Both the position numbers and the translations under genes were made by a program. From contig OZ241343.1 of NCBI GenBank assembly GCA_965200505.1, forward strand, positions 3,472,001-3,536,000: DNA of 64,000 bases. The letters are read 5' to 3'. Below are positions 25,044-34,322 of this stretch, piece after piece. Under the pieces are notes generated by a model. The model did no database searches. It was not told the origin of the DNA and saw only the letters and a list, made by a program, of their open reading frames with translations. The number at the start of each line of letters is the position of its first letter. Position 1 is the stretch's first letter. This DNA comes from VXNE01 sp965200505. Lineage in GTDB: Bacteria > Pseudomonadota > Gammaproteobacteria > Pseudomonadales > Azotimanducaceae.

Positions 25044-25784
25044 ATGCAAGCCGTCGCCATCACGATGTTCCCCGCCATGTTCGATGCTTGGACGAGCCGC
25101 GGCGTCGTGGCCCGCGCCATCGCCAGCGGGGCGCTCCACTTCAGCGCGATGGACTTGCGCGATCATGCCGAAGGCCGCCACGCCACGGTGGATGATCGCC
25201 CCTATGGCGGCGGCCCCGGCATGGTGATGATGGCGGCGCCGTTGACGCGGGCGTTGGCGGCGGTTCGAGCCCACGCGGCGGGCCCGGTCACCACCGTCTT
25301 CATGTCGCCGCAAGGGACCCAGTTCGATCAAGACATGGCGGGGCGCTTGAGCGAGTTCGACAGCCTCGCGTTCGTCGCCGGCCGCTACGAGGGCGTGGAC
25401 GAGCGGTTCGTGGAACGCGAAGTGGATGTCGAGCTTTCGCTCGGCGACTTCGTGATGACGGGCGGCGAGTTGGCCATCATGGTGGTGCTGGACGCGGTGG
25501 CGCGGCTGTTGCCGGGTGCCGTGGGCAATGCCGACTCCATCGTCGCCGAATCGCACATGGACGGTTTGCTGGACTGCCCGCACTACACGCGCCCGGCGGT
25601 GTTTCAGGGCGCCGCCGTGCCACCGGCGCTGTTGAGCGGCGACCATGGCGCGGTGGCGCGTTGGCGTCGCAAGCAATCCTTGGGCCGCACTTGGCGCCGG
25701 CGGCCGGATCTGCTCGCCGGGCGCCAACTCGCCGTGGCAGACCAAAGCCTCCTTCGGGAGTTCATCGCCGACACTGTGGAGTAG
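25044..25784 (+). CDS. trmD: tRNA (guanine37-N1)-methyltransferase
   Basis: 246 residues. The SPOUT trefoil-knot methyltransferase motifs are present: DDRPYGGGPGMVM, FMSPQG, AGRYEGVDERF and GDFVMTGGELA. It methylates G37 of tRNAs using S-adenosylmethionine to prevent frameshifting. The last ~50 residues are the helical tRNA-binding tail. Confidence 0.98.
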   Translation: MQAVAITMFPAMFDAWTSRGVVARAIASGALHFSAMDLRDHAEGRHATVDDRPYGGGPGMVMMAAPLTRALAAVRAHAAGPVTTVFMSPQGTQFDQDMAGRLSEFDSLAFVAGRYEGVDERFVEREVDVELSLGDFVMTGGELAIMVVLDAVARLLPGAVGNADSIVAESHMDGLLDCPHYTRPAVFQGAAVPPALLSGDHGAVARWRRKQSLGRTWRRRPDLLAGRQLAVADQSLLREFIADTVE

Positions 25785-25789
25785 CCATC

Positions 25790-26140
25790 ATGCGTCGCAA
25801 AAAATTGATCGAGGAGCTGGAGAACGAGCAGCTCCGAACGGACATCCCGGAGTTTGGCCCAGGCGACACCGTGGTCGTCCGCGTCCGCATCCGCGAAGGT
25901 GCGCGGGAGCGCTCCCAAGCCTTCGAGGGCGTTGTCATCGGCAAGCGCAATCGCGGCCTCAACTCGTCCTTCACCGTGCGCAAAACATCGCATGGCGTCG
26001 GCGTCGAGCGCTCGTTCCAAACCCACAGCCCGGACATCGCCGGCGTGGAGGTGAAACGCCGCGGCGACGTGCGCCGGGCCAAGCTCTACTACCTGCGCGA
26101 GCTGTCGGGGCGGGCGGCGCGCATCAAGGAGAAGGTCTAG
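25790..26140 (+). CDS. rplS: 50S ribosomal protein L19
   Basis: 116 residues from ATG 25790, six bases after trmD. L19 motifs are GDTVVVRVRIREGARERSQ, FEGVVIGKRNRGLNSSFTVR and KLYYLRELSGRAARIKEK. It sits at the 30S-50S interface. A longer in-frame opening inside trmD is not used. Confidence 0.97.
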   Translation: MRRKKLIEELENEQLRTDIPEFGPGDTVVVRVRIREGARERSQAFEGVVIGKRNRGLNSSFTVRKTSHGVGVERSFQTHSPDIAGVEVKRRGDVRRAKLYYLRELSGRAARIKEKV

Positions 26141-26143
26141 CGC

Positions 26144-27055
26144 ATGGCGGCGCTCGGCGGCCAAGCGCGGGCGGTGGAAATCGACGCCCACCTCGACGCG
26201 CTCTGGCTGCAGAAGGGCCTGGCGGCCAACACCCTCGCCGCCTATCGCCGCGACTTGGCCGCGTTTCGCGCTTGGCTGGGCCGCGAGTTGGATGCGGCCG
26301 AGCCGCAGGACATCCAAGCCTATTTGGGGGACCGTTATGCGCAGGGTGCCGCGGCGCGCTCGGCGGCGCGGCTCTTGTCTTGTCTGCGTGGCTACTACCG
26401 GGCCGCGGTGGACGCCGGACGGCTGCGCCAAGACCCCACCGCCGACGTCGCCCGCCCGATGTTGGGTCGGCCGTTGCCGAAATCCCTCTCGGAGCGCGAA
26501 GTGGAGGCGTTGCTGGCGGCGCCGCGGGTGGACGATCCCACTGGCCAGGCCCATGAGTTCCGGGATCGGACGATGCTGGAAGTGTTGTACGCCACAGGCC
26601 TCCGGGTTTCCGAGTTGGTGGGGCTCGCGGTGTCGGCGCTCAATCTGCGCCAAGGCGTGGCGCGGGTCACCGGCAAGGGCGGCAAGGAACGGCTGGTGCC
26701 GGCCGGCGAGGTGGCGCTGGATTGGGTGGGGCGTTATCTCGCCGTGGCCCGGCCAGCGTTGTTGCGCGGACGCACGAGTGACGCGCTCTTTCCCAGCAAT
26801 CGCGGGGTGGCGCTCACGCGCCAAGCGTTCTGGCATGCCATCAAGCGCTATGCGCGACGCGCCGGCATCCCGGGCGAGATTTCCCCGCACACGCTGCGCC
26901 ATGCGTTCGCCACCCATCTCGTCAACCACGGCGCGGATTTGCGGGCGGTGCAAATGATGTTGGGCCACGCGGACCTCTCCACCACGCAGATCTACACCCA
27001 TGTGGCTCGGGATCGCTTGAAGCGGTTACACTCCACCCATCACCCACGCGGATGA
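26144..27055 (+). CDS. xerD: Tyrosine recombinase XerD
   Basis: 303 residues. An N-terminal SAM-like core-binding domain (about 10-95) is followed by the catalytic domain with the R-K-H-R-H-Y set visible in YATGLRVSELVGL, GKGGKERLVP, HTLRHAFAT and LGHADLSTTQIYTHV. With XerC it resolves chromosome dimers at dif. It precedes dsbC as in other gammaproteobacteria, which favours XerD over a phage integrase. The start is three bases after rplS. Confidence 0.93.
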   Translation: MAALGGQARAVEIDAHLDALWLQKGLAANTLAAYRRDLAAFRAWLGRELDAAEPQDIQAYLGDRYAQGAAARSAARLLSCLRGYYRAAVDAGRLRQDPTADVARPMLGRPLPKSLSEREVEALLAAPRVDDPTGQAHEFRDRTMLEVLYATGLRVSELVGLAVSALNLRQGVARVTGKGGKERLVPAGEVALDWVGRYLAVARPALLRGRTSDALFPSNRGVALTRQAFWHAIKRYARRAGIPGEISPHTLRHAFATHLVNHGADLRAVQMMLGHADLSTTQIYTHVARDRLKRLHSTHHPRG

Positions 27056-27068
27056 CGCGGGCGCGAAC

Positions 27069-27788
27069 GTGAAGACGACTCAACGCCTCGTGCTCGCCGC
27101 CGGCGTGGCCTTGGGCGCCGGCGCCGCGGCGGACGAAGACACGGTGCGCTCCCAACTCGAACAGCGGATGCCGGGGCTGCCCATCGCCAACATCGCCGAG
27201 TCGGCGATGGCCGGGGTTTACGCCGTGGAGCTGGAGGACGGCGCCATGCTCTATGTGAGCGCGGACGGCCGCCATGCCATCGCCGGAGACATGTACGCCT
27301 TGACGGAGGCGGGGCCCGTGAACCTCGCCGAAGCGCGGCGGGCGAAACGGCGCCGCGAACTCATCGCCGGCGTGGACGTCGCCGACATGATCGTGTTTGC
27401 CCCGAAGGGCGAGGCCCGCGCGGTGCTGCATGTCTTCACGGACGTGGACTGCGGCTATTGCCGCAAGCTCCACGACGAGCGCCAAGCGCTACGCGAACAC
27501 GGCATCGAGTTGCGCTATCTCGCCTATCCCCGCGCCGGCGTGGGCTCGCCGACCTACAAGCACATGGTGTCCGCATGGTGCGCGGGTGATCGCCAAGGCG
27601 CCATCACGCGCCTGAAGCGGGGTGACGCCATTGCGGACCGCACCTGCGAGAACCCGGTGGCCGCGCAATTCGAGTTGGGGCGTGTGCTGGGCGTTTCCGG
27701 CACGCCGTCGCTCATCACGGCGGCGGGCGAGCTGATTCCCGGTTACATGCCGGCGGACGAACTCGCGAAGAAGCTCGGCGTCAACTAG
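27069..27788 (+). CDS. dsbC: Thiol:disulfide interchange protein DsbC
   Basis: 239 residues from a GTG start. An alanine-rich signal peptide (1-21) leads to the N-terminal dimerisation domain and the thioredoxin domain with C128-G-Y-C131 and the cis-proline loop VSGTPSLI. It isomerises wrong disulfides in the periplasm. Its stop overlaps the GTG start of hom by one base. Confidence 0.94.
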   Translation: MKTTQRLVLAAGVALGAGAAADEDTVRSQLEQRMPGLPIANIAESAMAGVYAVELEDGAMLYVSADGRHAIAGDMYALTEAGPVNLAEARRAKRRRELIAGVDVADMIVFAPKGEARAVLHVFTDVDCGYCRKLHDERQALREHGIELRYLAYPRAGVGSPTYKHMVSAWCAGDRQGAITRLKRGDAIADRTCENPVAAQFELGRVLGVSGTPSLITAAGELIPGYMPADELAKKLGVN

Positions 27789-29095
27789 TGCCGGCGCCGC
27801 TCAAGGTCGGCCTTGCCGGGCTCGGCACCGTCGGCCAAAGTGTGGTGCGTTTGCTGCGGGATGACGCGGCTGGCCTCGCCGCGCGGGCCGGCCGCCGGCT
27901 CGTGCTCACCCGGGTGGCGAGCCGCACCCCTCGGCCGAACGTGGACATCGGCGATGCGCCGTTTGCGACGGACGCCCGCACCCTAATTGACGCCCAAGAC
28001 GTGGACGTCATCGTGGAGACCATCGCCAGCGCCGACGCGGAAGCGGCCCTCGCCGCCGCGAAGGGATTGCTGCAGGGGGCGATTGATGCCGGCAAGGGCT
28101 TCGTGACGGCGAACAAGGCGCTCGTCGCCCGTGAGGGCAACGTGTTGTTGGCGGCGGCGCGCCAGGCCGGCACGCCGGTGGGCTTCGAGGCGGCCGTGGC
28201 CGGCGGGGTGCCCATCATCAACGCCTTGAGCCAAGGCCTCGCGGCCAATCGCATCGAATGGCTCGCCGGCATCGTGAACGGCACCTGCAACCACATCTTG
28301 ACGGCGATGGCGCGGGACGGGCAGGGCTTTGACGCGGCGCTGGCAGAGGCACAGCGTTTGGGCTATGCGGAGGCGGACCCCACCTTCGACGTGGAGGGCA
28401 TCGACGCCGCCCACAAGATCGCCATCTTGGCCCACCTCGCCTTCGGTGCCCCGCTCGATTTGGATGGTGTGCATGTGGAAGGCATCCGCGCCATCGACGC
28501 GGAAGATCTCACCTATGCGCGGGAGCTCGGCTACCGCGTCAAGCATTTGGGGCTCGCCCGTCGCGGCGAGCAGCCCCGGGTACACCCCTGCCTGTTGGCG
28601 GAAGACAGCCTCATCGCCAAGGTCGATGGTGTGCTGAACGCGGTGGAGGTGCATGGCCATGCCGTCGGCTCCACGCTTTACGTCGGGCCGGGCGCCGGCG
28701 GCATGGCGACCGCTTCCGCCATCGTCGCCAACTTGATCGAGATCGCGCAGGGAGCCCCGTCGGCGCGACCGGCGCCGGCCGAGGAGGCAGCCACGGCTCG
28801 GTTCGCAACGCTTGCATCTCCGCACTATTTGAAGATACCGGCCGCGGATGAACCCGGCGTCTTCGCCCATGTGGCGGAGGTCCTAAGCCGCCATGACGTT
28901 TCCATCGAGAGCGCGATACAACGTGGCGCCGCCGTGCGCGACGCCGCCACGGCGCCTTGGGTGCCCATCGTCATCCTCACCAACGCCGCTCCGGAAGCGA
29001 CCATGTGCGAGGTCGTCACCGCCATCGAAGGGCTCGACGGGGTGACCGGATGCATCCGGCGCATCCGCGTGGCGGACATCGACGGGCGCCGTTGA
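27788..29095 (+). CDS. hom: Homoserine dehydrogenase
   Basis: 435 residues from a GTG start. The Rossmann motif VGLAGLGTVGQSVVRLL, the catalytic-domain signature PIINALSQGLAANRIEWLAG and YAEADPTFDVEGIDAAHK are present, and a C-terminal ACT domain (about 350-430) probably gives threonine feedback control. It reduces aspartate semialdehyde to homoserine for Thr/Met synthesis. thrC, which usually follows in related gammaproteobacteria, is missing: recJ starts within the stop codon. Confidence 0.97.
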   Translation: MPAPLKVGLAGLGTVGQSVVRLLRDDAAGLAARAGRRLVLTRVASRTPRPNVDIGDAPFATDARTLIDAQDVDVIVETIASADAEAALAAAKGLLQGAIDAGKGFVTANKALVAREGNVLLAAARQAGTPVGFEAAVAGGVPIINALSQGLAANRIEWLAGIVNGTCNHILTAMARDGQGFDAALAEAQRLGYAEADPTFDVEGIDAAHKIAILAHLAFGAPLDLDGVHVEGIRAIDAEDLTYARELGYRVKHLGLARRGEQPRVHPCLLAEDSLIAKVDGVLNAVEVHGHAVGSTLYVGPGAGGMATASAIVANLIEIAQGAPSARPAPAEEAATARFATLASPHYLKIPAADEPGVFAHVAEVLSRHDVSIESAIQRGAAVRDAATAPWVPIVILTNAAPEATMCEVVTAIEGLDGVTGCIRRIRVADIDGRR

Positions 29096-30798
29096 TCGAA
29101 CTCGAACGCCGAGCGGCCCCGGCGCCGCACCCCGCGTTGCTGGCGCGGTTCCCGCGCTTCTTCGCGCAAGCCTTGGCGGCGCGGGGGGTGGCTTCACCGA
29201 CCGATCTCGACCTCTCGTTGCGGGGCTTGGAAGCTCCGGACGCCTTGGATGGCATCGACGCGGCGGCGGAGCGCTTGGCGCGCGCCGTGGTGCAAGACGA
29301 GCCGGTGCTGGTGGTGGGGGACTTCGACGCCGATGGCGCCACCGGCACCGCCCTTGCTGTCTCCTTCCTGCGCGCTTTGGGCGCGAGCCGCGTGTCCTAC
29401 CTCGTGCCGAATCGCTTCGAGCATGGTTACGGCTTGTCGCCGGAACTCGCCGCCATCGCCGTGGCGCAGGCGCCAGCGGTCATCGTCACCGTCGATAATG
29501 GCATCTCGAGCGTGGCCGGCGTGGCGTTGGCGCAAGACGCCGGCGTGGACGTGATCGTGACGGACCATCACCTGCCGGGCACCGAGTTGCCGGCGGCGCG
29601 CGCCATCGTCAACCCGAACGCGCCGGGCTGCCGGTTTGCGAGCAAGGCGCTGGCCGGCGTGGGGGTCGTTTGGTATGTGTGCTCTCGGCTGCGCGCCCGG
29701 CTCACCGCGCTGGGCTTTTTCGCCGAGCGGGGCATCGAGCGGCCCAACTTGGCGCATTGGCTCGATCTCGTCGCCTTGGGCACCGTCGCCGACGTCGTGC
29801 CGTTGGACCGCAACAACCGCATCTTGACATACAACGGCTTGCGCCGAATGCGCGGCGGCCGGGCGCGGCCGGGCCTGGCCGCACTCATGGAAGTGGCTGG
29901 GCGTCCGGCGGCGGGCTTGTGCGCCGCGGACTTGGGGTTCGCCTTGGCGCCGCGCTTGAACGCCGCCGGCCGCTTGCAGGACATGGGCGTCGGCATCGAG
30001 TGCCTGTTGGCGGCCGACTTGGCCGAAGCCCGCCCCTTGGCCGCCGGCCTTGACGAGCTGAACGTCGCGCGGCGTGGCATCCAAGAGGTGATGACGCAAG
30101 ACGCCGAGGCGTTGGTGGCGGCCGCCGAGCAACGCGGCAGCGCGATCTGCGTCTATCACCCCAGTTGGCATCAGGGCGTGGTCGGCATCGTCGCCGGCCG
30201 TGTGCGCGAGCGCTTCCACCGGCCGGCCATCGCCTTTGCGGACGCCGGCGACGCGGCGCCAGGGGAGCTCAAGGGCTCCGCCCGCTCCATCAAGGGGCTC
30301 AACATCCGCGATGCGCTGGCCGATGTGAGCGCGCGGTTCCCGGGCCTCATGGAGAAGTTCGGGGGCCACGCGATGGCGGCCGGCCTCACGATTCGTCGCG
30401 TTCACTTGGAGCGCTTCGGCAAGGCGTTGCGCGATGCGGTGGACGCGCGCGTCACGCCGCAAGCCCTACGCGGCGCCCAGCTCACCGATGGTGAGTTGGA
30501 CGACGCGGATTTCTCCATCGCCAACGCGGCCCTGGTCGCGGCGCACGACCCGTGGGGGCAGGGCTTTGAAGAACCGACGTTCCACGGCGAGTTCGACGTG
30601 GTGGCGCAACGCGTGGTGGGGGAGCGCCACTTGAAGCTGGTGCTGCGCCACGGTGAACGGGTGGTGGATGCCATCGCCTTCGATCAAGCGCCCATCGACG
30701 CCAGCCGGGTGCATGCCCTATACCGCCTGGGCAGGAACGACTACCTGGATGCCGTGACGCTGCAACTCATGGTCGACGCCATCGAGCCTTCGGGCTGA
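29092..30798 (+). CDS. recJ: Single-stranded-DNA exonuclease RecJ
   Basis: 568 residues from a TTG that overlaps the hom stop (TTGA). DHH-phosphoesterase motifs are VGDFDADGATGTA, VTVDNGISS and VTDHHLPG; the DHHA1 part includes GSARSIKGLNIRDAL and FGGHAMAAGLT. It degrades single-stranded DNA 5' to 3' in recombination and mismatch repair. The upstream open frame runs through hom on another phase and is not used. Confidence 0.95.
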   Translation: MIELERRAAPAPHPALLARFPRFFAQALAARGVASPTDLDLSLRGLEAPDALDGIDAAAERLARAVVQDEPVLVVGDFDADGATGTALAVSFLRALGASRVSYLVPNRFEHGYGLSPELAAIAVAQAPAVIVTVDNGISSVAGVALAQDAGVDVIVTDHHLPGTELPAARAIVNPNAPGCRFASKALAGVGVVWYVCSRLRARLTALGFFAERGIERPNLAHWLDLVALGTVADVVPLDRNNRILTYNGLRRMRGGRARPGLAALMEVAGRPAAGLCAADLGFALAPRLNAAGRLQDMGVGIECLLAADLAEARPLAAGLDELNVARRGIQEVMTQDAEALVAAAEQRGSAICVYHPSWHQGVVGIVAGRVRERFHRPAIAFADAGDAAPGELKGSARSIKGLNIRDALADVSARFPGLMEKFGGHAMAAGLTIRRVHLERFGKALRDAVDARVTPQALRGAQLTDGELDDADFSIANAALVAAHDPWGQGFEEPTFHGEFDVVAQRVVGERHLKLVLRHGERVVDAIAFDQAPIDASRVHALYRLGRNDYLDAVTLQLMVDAIEPSG

Positions 30799-30937
30799 AG
30801 CACGACGCTGATTGGCGGCGGCCGGTGGCTGTGCCGTGCTTGCGAGTGGTGTTGCCGGCCGCTTGCCCGTGATGCGCTTTCCCCCGCGCCAACGGTGTGA
30901 CACGCGCTACAATCGCCGCTTTTGCGGGCTAGCCGCC

Positions 30938-32054
30938 GTGGCCGAGATCACCTCTGTCCGTGAGCGAGTGAAGGCGCTCGCCGCCCGGGGCGAAGCGCTT
31001 CGGGGGTATCTTTGACTATCCGACGCGCAAACAGCGTTTGGAAGAGGTCGAGCTCACCCTCGCCGAGCCGGACATCTGGAACGACCGTGAGCGCGCCCTC
31101 GCCCTCTCCCGCGAGCGGGCCGCCCTCGAGCGGGTGGTGACGGTGCTCGACGCCTTGGCGTCGGGCCTTGATGACGCGCTGGAATTGGCGGAAATGGCGG
31201 CCGGCGAGAGCGATGGCGCGGCGCTGGCCGAAGTGGATGGTGATCTCGACGCCCTGCAAACGCGCCTTGCCGCCTTGGAGTTTCGTCGCATGTTCGACGA
31301 CGAGACAGACCCCGCCAACGCCTATGTGGAGATCCAAGCGGGTTCCGGCGGCACCGAGGCGCAGGATTGGGCGGAGATGCTGCTGCGCATGTACCTGCGC
31401 TGGGGGGAGAAACGTGGCTTCACGGCGGAGATCGTCGAGCTCTCGGCGGGCGACGTCGCCGGCGTCAAGGGCGCCACGGTGTTCTTCAGCGGCGAGTACG
31501 CCTATGGTCGGCTGCGCACCGAGACCGGTGTGCATCGTCTGGTGCGCAAGTCGCCGTTCGACGCCGGCAACCGGCGCCACACGTCGTTCGCTTCCGTGTT
31601 CGTGTCGCCGGAGGTGGATGACGACATCGACATTGACATCGACCGCGCCGACGTGCGCGTGGACACCTATCGCGCCAGCGGCGCCGGCGGCCAGCATGTC
31701 AACCGCACGGACTCGGCGGTGCGTCTCACGCACCTGCCCACCGGCGTGGTGGTGCAGTGCCAAAGCGAGCGTTCGCAGCATCAGAACCGCGACAAGGCAC
31801 ACAAGCAGCTCCGCGCCAAGCTCTACGAGCTGGCGCTCCGGGAGCGTCGCGCGGAACGACAAGCGCTGGAGGACAGCAAGGCGGACATTGGCTGGGGTAG
31901 CCAGATCCGCTCCTATGTGCTCGATCAATCCCGCGTCAAGGACTTGCGCACCCAAGTCGAGCGCAGCGATCCAAGCAACGTGCTCGACGGCGACATTGAC
32001 GGTTTCATCGAGGCGAGCCTGAAGGCGGGCCTCGGCAGCGGTGTACGGGCATGA
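30938..32054 (+). CDS. prfB: Peptide chain release factor 2, programmed +1 frameshift
   Basis: The first 25 codons run from GTG 30938 to CTT (31010-31012) and then meet an in-frame TGA (31013-31015). Translation continues in the +1 frame from 31014 to 32054, giving about 371 residues. The stop-codon recognition tripeptide SPF (VRKSPFDAGN) and the catalytic GGQ (SGAGGQHVNRTDSA) are both present. RF2 terminates at UGA and UAA, and the frameshift lets RF2 level control its own synthesis. A TACAAT box at 30908-30913 is a likely -10. lysS follows with an ATGA overlap. Confidence 0.97.
31001..31016 (+). promoter_or_regulatory. prfB +1 frameshift site
   Basis: CGGGGGTATCTTTGAC: the slippery CTT, the TGA stop and the following C match the known RF2 frameshift signal, and GGGGG three bases before CTT acts as the internal Shine-Dalgarno element that stimulates slippage. 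Confidence 0.95.
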
Positions 32055-33559
32055 CGCAGACCGGCGGGCTGCTGGCCGAGCGCCGCGCCAAGGTGGACGC
32101 CTTGCGCGAGGAAGGCGGCGCGTATCCGAACGGCTTCGAGCGCACGGCGCTGGCGGCGGCGCTGCAGGATGAGTGCGTGGCGCTGGACAAGGCCGCCCTC
32201 GGCCGTGCGGCGATCTCGGTCGCGGTGGCCGGCCGCGTCATGCTGCGCCGCGTGATGGGGCGCGCCAGCTTCTTCACTCTGGAGGATCCCAGCGGGCGCA
32301 TTCAGTGCTATGTCCGAGAGGACGACGTGGGCGCCGCGGCCTACGGGGCGTTCAAGAAGCTGTGGGACTTGGGCGACATCGTGGGGGTGCATGGCACGTT
32401 GATGCGCACGGACAAGGGCGAGCTGACCGTGCAGGCCGAGCGCCTCACGCTGCTCGCCAAAGCCATGCGGCCGCTGCCGGAGAAGCACAGTGGCCTCGCG
32501 GATTTGGAGACCCGCTATCGGCAGCGCTATCTCGACCTCATCGTGAACCCCGGTGTGCGCGAAGTGTTCCGCACCCGCGCGCGCATCGTCGCGGCACTGC
32601 GCGCGTTCTTGGACGAGCGCGGCTATCTCGAAGTCGAGACGCCGATGATGCACCCGATTCCGGGCGGTGCCACGGCGCGGCCGTTCGTCACGCACCACAA
32701 CGCGCTGGGGCGCGACCTCTACCTGCGCGTGGCGCCGGAACTCTACTTGAAGCGGCTGGTGGTGGGCGGCTTCGAGCGCGTCTATGAGATCAACCGCTGC
32801 TTCCGCAACGAGGGGCTGTCGCCGCGCCACAATCCGGAGTTCACGATGCTGGAGTTCTACCAGGCATACAGCACCTTCGAGGATTTGATGGACTTGACGG
32901 AGGAGATGGTGCGGCAGGTGGTGGTCGGCGTGACGGGCGGCGCCCGAGTCACCTGGCAAGGCTTGGATTTGGATTTCGCCGCCCCAGCCGCGCGCATGAC
33001 CATGCGCGAGGCGGTGCTCACGCACACGTCACTCACGGAGCAAGACTTGGCGACCCCGGCGCGTGTCTTGGCGGCGGCGCGGGGGTTCAAGCTGCCGGTG
33101 AAGGCGGATTGGGGCGGCGGCAAGGCGCTCTTTGAGATCTTCGAGACGCAGGTGGAGCCGCGGCTCAAGGCGCCCACGTTCATCACCGGCTACCCGGTGG
33201 AGGTGTCGCCGCTCGCCCGCCGCCGCGACGACGATCCCACCGTGGCGGACCGTTTCGAGTACTTCATGGCCGGTCGGGAGTTCGCCAACGGTTTCTCGGA
33301 AGTCAACGATCCGGCCGATCAGGCGGAACGGTTTCGGGAGCAGGCGGCGCGGGGCGAGCAGGGCGACCTCGAAGCGATGCGCTTCGATGCGGACTACATC
33401 AGGGCCTTGGAACACGGTATGCCGCCCACTGCCGGCGAGGGCGTCGGCATCGATCGGTTGGTCATGTTGTTGACGGATTCGCCGGCCATCCGTGATGTGC
33501 TGCTGTTCCCGCATCTGCGCGCGACGCCAGAGGCGGTGCCGGACGCGACCGAGACATGA
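32051..33559 (+). CDS. lysS: Lysyl-tRNA synthetase, class II
   Basis: 502 residues. An N-terminal OB-fold anticodon domain (AGRVMLRRVMGRASFFTLED) is followed by the class II catalytic core: motif 2 FRNEGLSPRHNPEFTMLE and motif 3 GEGVGIDRLVMLL. It charges tRNA-Lys. ATG overlaps the prfB stop, and its stop overlaps the ung ATG. Confidence 0.97.
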   Translation: MTQTGGLLAERRAKVDALREEGGAYPNGFERTALAAALQDECVALDKAALGRAAISVAVAGRVMLRRVMGRASFFTLEDPSGRIQCYVREDDVGAAAYGAFKKLWDLGDIVGVHGTLMRTDKGELTVQAERLTLLAKAMRPLPEKHSGLADLETRYRQRYLDLIVNPGVREVFRTRARIVAALRAFLDERGYLEVETPMMHPIPGGATARPFVTHHNALGRDLYLRVAPELYLKRLVVGGFERVYEINRCFRNEGLSPRHNPEFTMLEFYQAYSTFEDLMDLTEEMVRQVVVGVTGGARVTWQGLDLDFAAPAARMTMREAVLTHTSLTEQDLATPARVLAAARGFKLPVKADWGGGKALFEIFETQVEPRLKAPTFITGYPVEVSPLARRRDDDPTVADRFEYFMAGREFANGFSEVNDPADQAERFREQAARGEQGDLEAMRFDADYIRALEHGMPPTAGEGVGIDRLVMLLTDSPAIRDVLLFPHLRATPEAVPDATET

Positions 33560-34281
33560 GCGAAGCCGCGGACCGGGTGGTGCTGGAAGCCTCTTGGAAG
33601 GAGGCCCTTGCAGACGAGTTCGACAAACCCTACATGCGGCGGCTCAAGGTGTTTCTGCTGGAGGAGAAACGGGCGCGGCGCGTGGTCTATCCGAAGGGCG
33701 CCGAGATATTCGCCGCCTTGGACCTCACCCCCATCGACAAGGTGCGCGTGGTCATCATGGGACAAGACCCGTATCACGGCCCGGGCCAAGCACACGGCCT
33801 CTCGTTCTCGGTGCCGCCGGGCGTCGCCCGCCCGCCATCGCTCTCGAACATCTTCCAAGAGATAGAAGGCGACATGGGCGATGCGGATGTGCCGGGCGGC
33901 CGCGCTGGCGGGCAGATGCCGGAAGGTGCTGGCTGCCTGGCGCCGTGGGCCCGCCAAGGCGTGTTGTTGTTGAACGCCGTGCTCACCGTGGCCCGCGGCC
34001 GCGCCGCCTCGCATCAAGGGCGCGGCTGGGAGACGTTCACGGATCGCGTGGTGGCGACGCTGAATGAACGCTGCCGGGCCTTGGTGTTCCTGCTCTGGGG
34101 TGCCTACGCGGAGCGCAAGGGCGCGGCGGTGGATACGAGCCGCCACTTGGTGCTGAGGGCGCCGCATCCGTCGCCCTTGTCCGCGCACCGGGGCTTCTTC
34201 GGTTGCCGGCACTTCTCGCGGGCGAACGCGCATCTCGTGGAGAACGGGTTCGATCCCATCGATTGGTTCGCGGTGGAATGA
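33556..34281 (+). CDS. ung: Uracil-DNA glycosylase, family 1
   Basis: 241 residues. The catalytic water-activating loop VIMGQDPYHGPGQAHGLSF, the uracil-binding LLLNAVLTV and the DNA intercalation loop HPSPLSAHRGFFG are all present. It removes uracil from DNA in base excision repair. It is coupled to lysS by an ATGA overlap. Confidence 0.97.
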   Translation: MSEAADRVVLEASWKEALADEFDKPYMRRLKVFLLEEKRARRVVYPKGAEIFAALDLTPIDKVRVVIMGQDPYHGPGQAHGLSFSVPPGVARPPSLSNIFQEIEGDMGDADVPGGRAGGQMPEGAGCLAPWARQGVLLLNAVLTVARGRAASHQGRGWETFTDRVVATLNERCRALVFLLWGAYAERKGAAVDTSRHLVLRAPHPSPLSAHRGFFGCRHFSRANAHLVENGFDPIDWFAVE

Positions 34282-34322
34282 GGCCATTGGGCTTCGAGAC
34301 TTGGAGACTTGGAGACAGAGAC

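Noticed and set aside
30812..31015. Separate short gene before prfB
   Set aside because: Its last 25 codons are the N-terminus of RF2, joined by the programmed frameshift at CTTTGAC.
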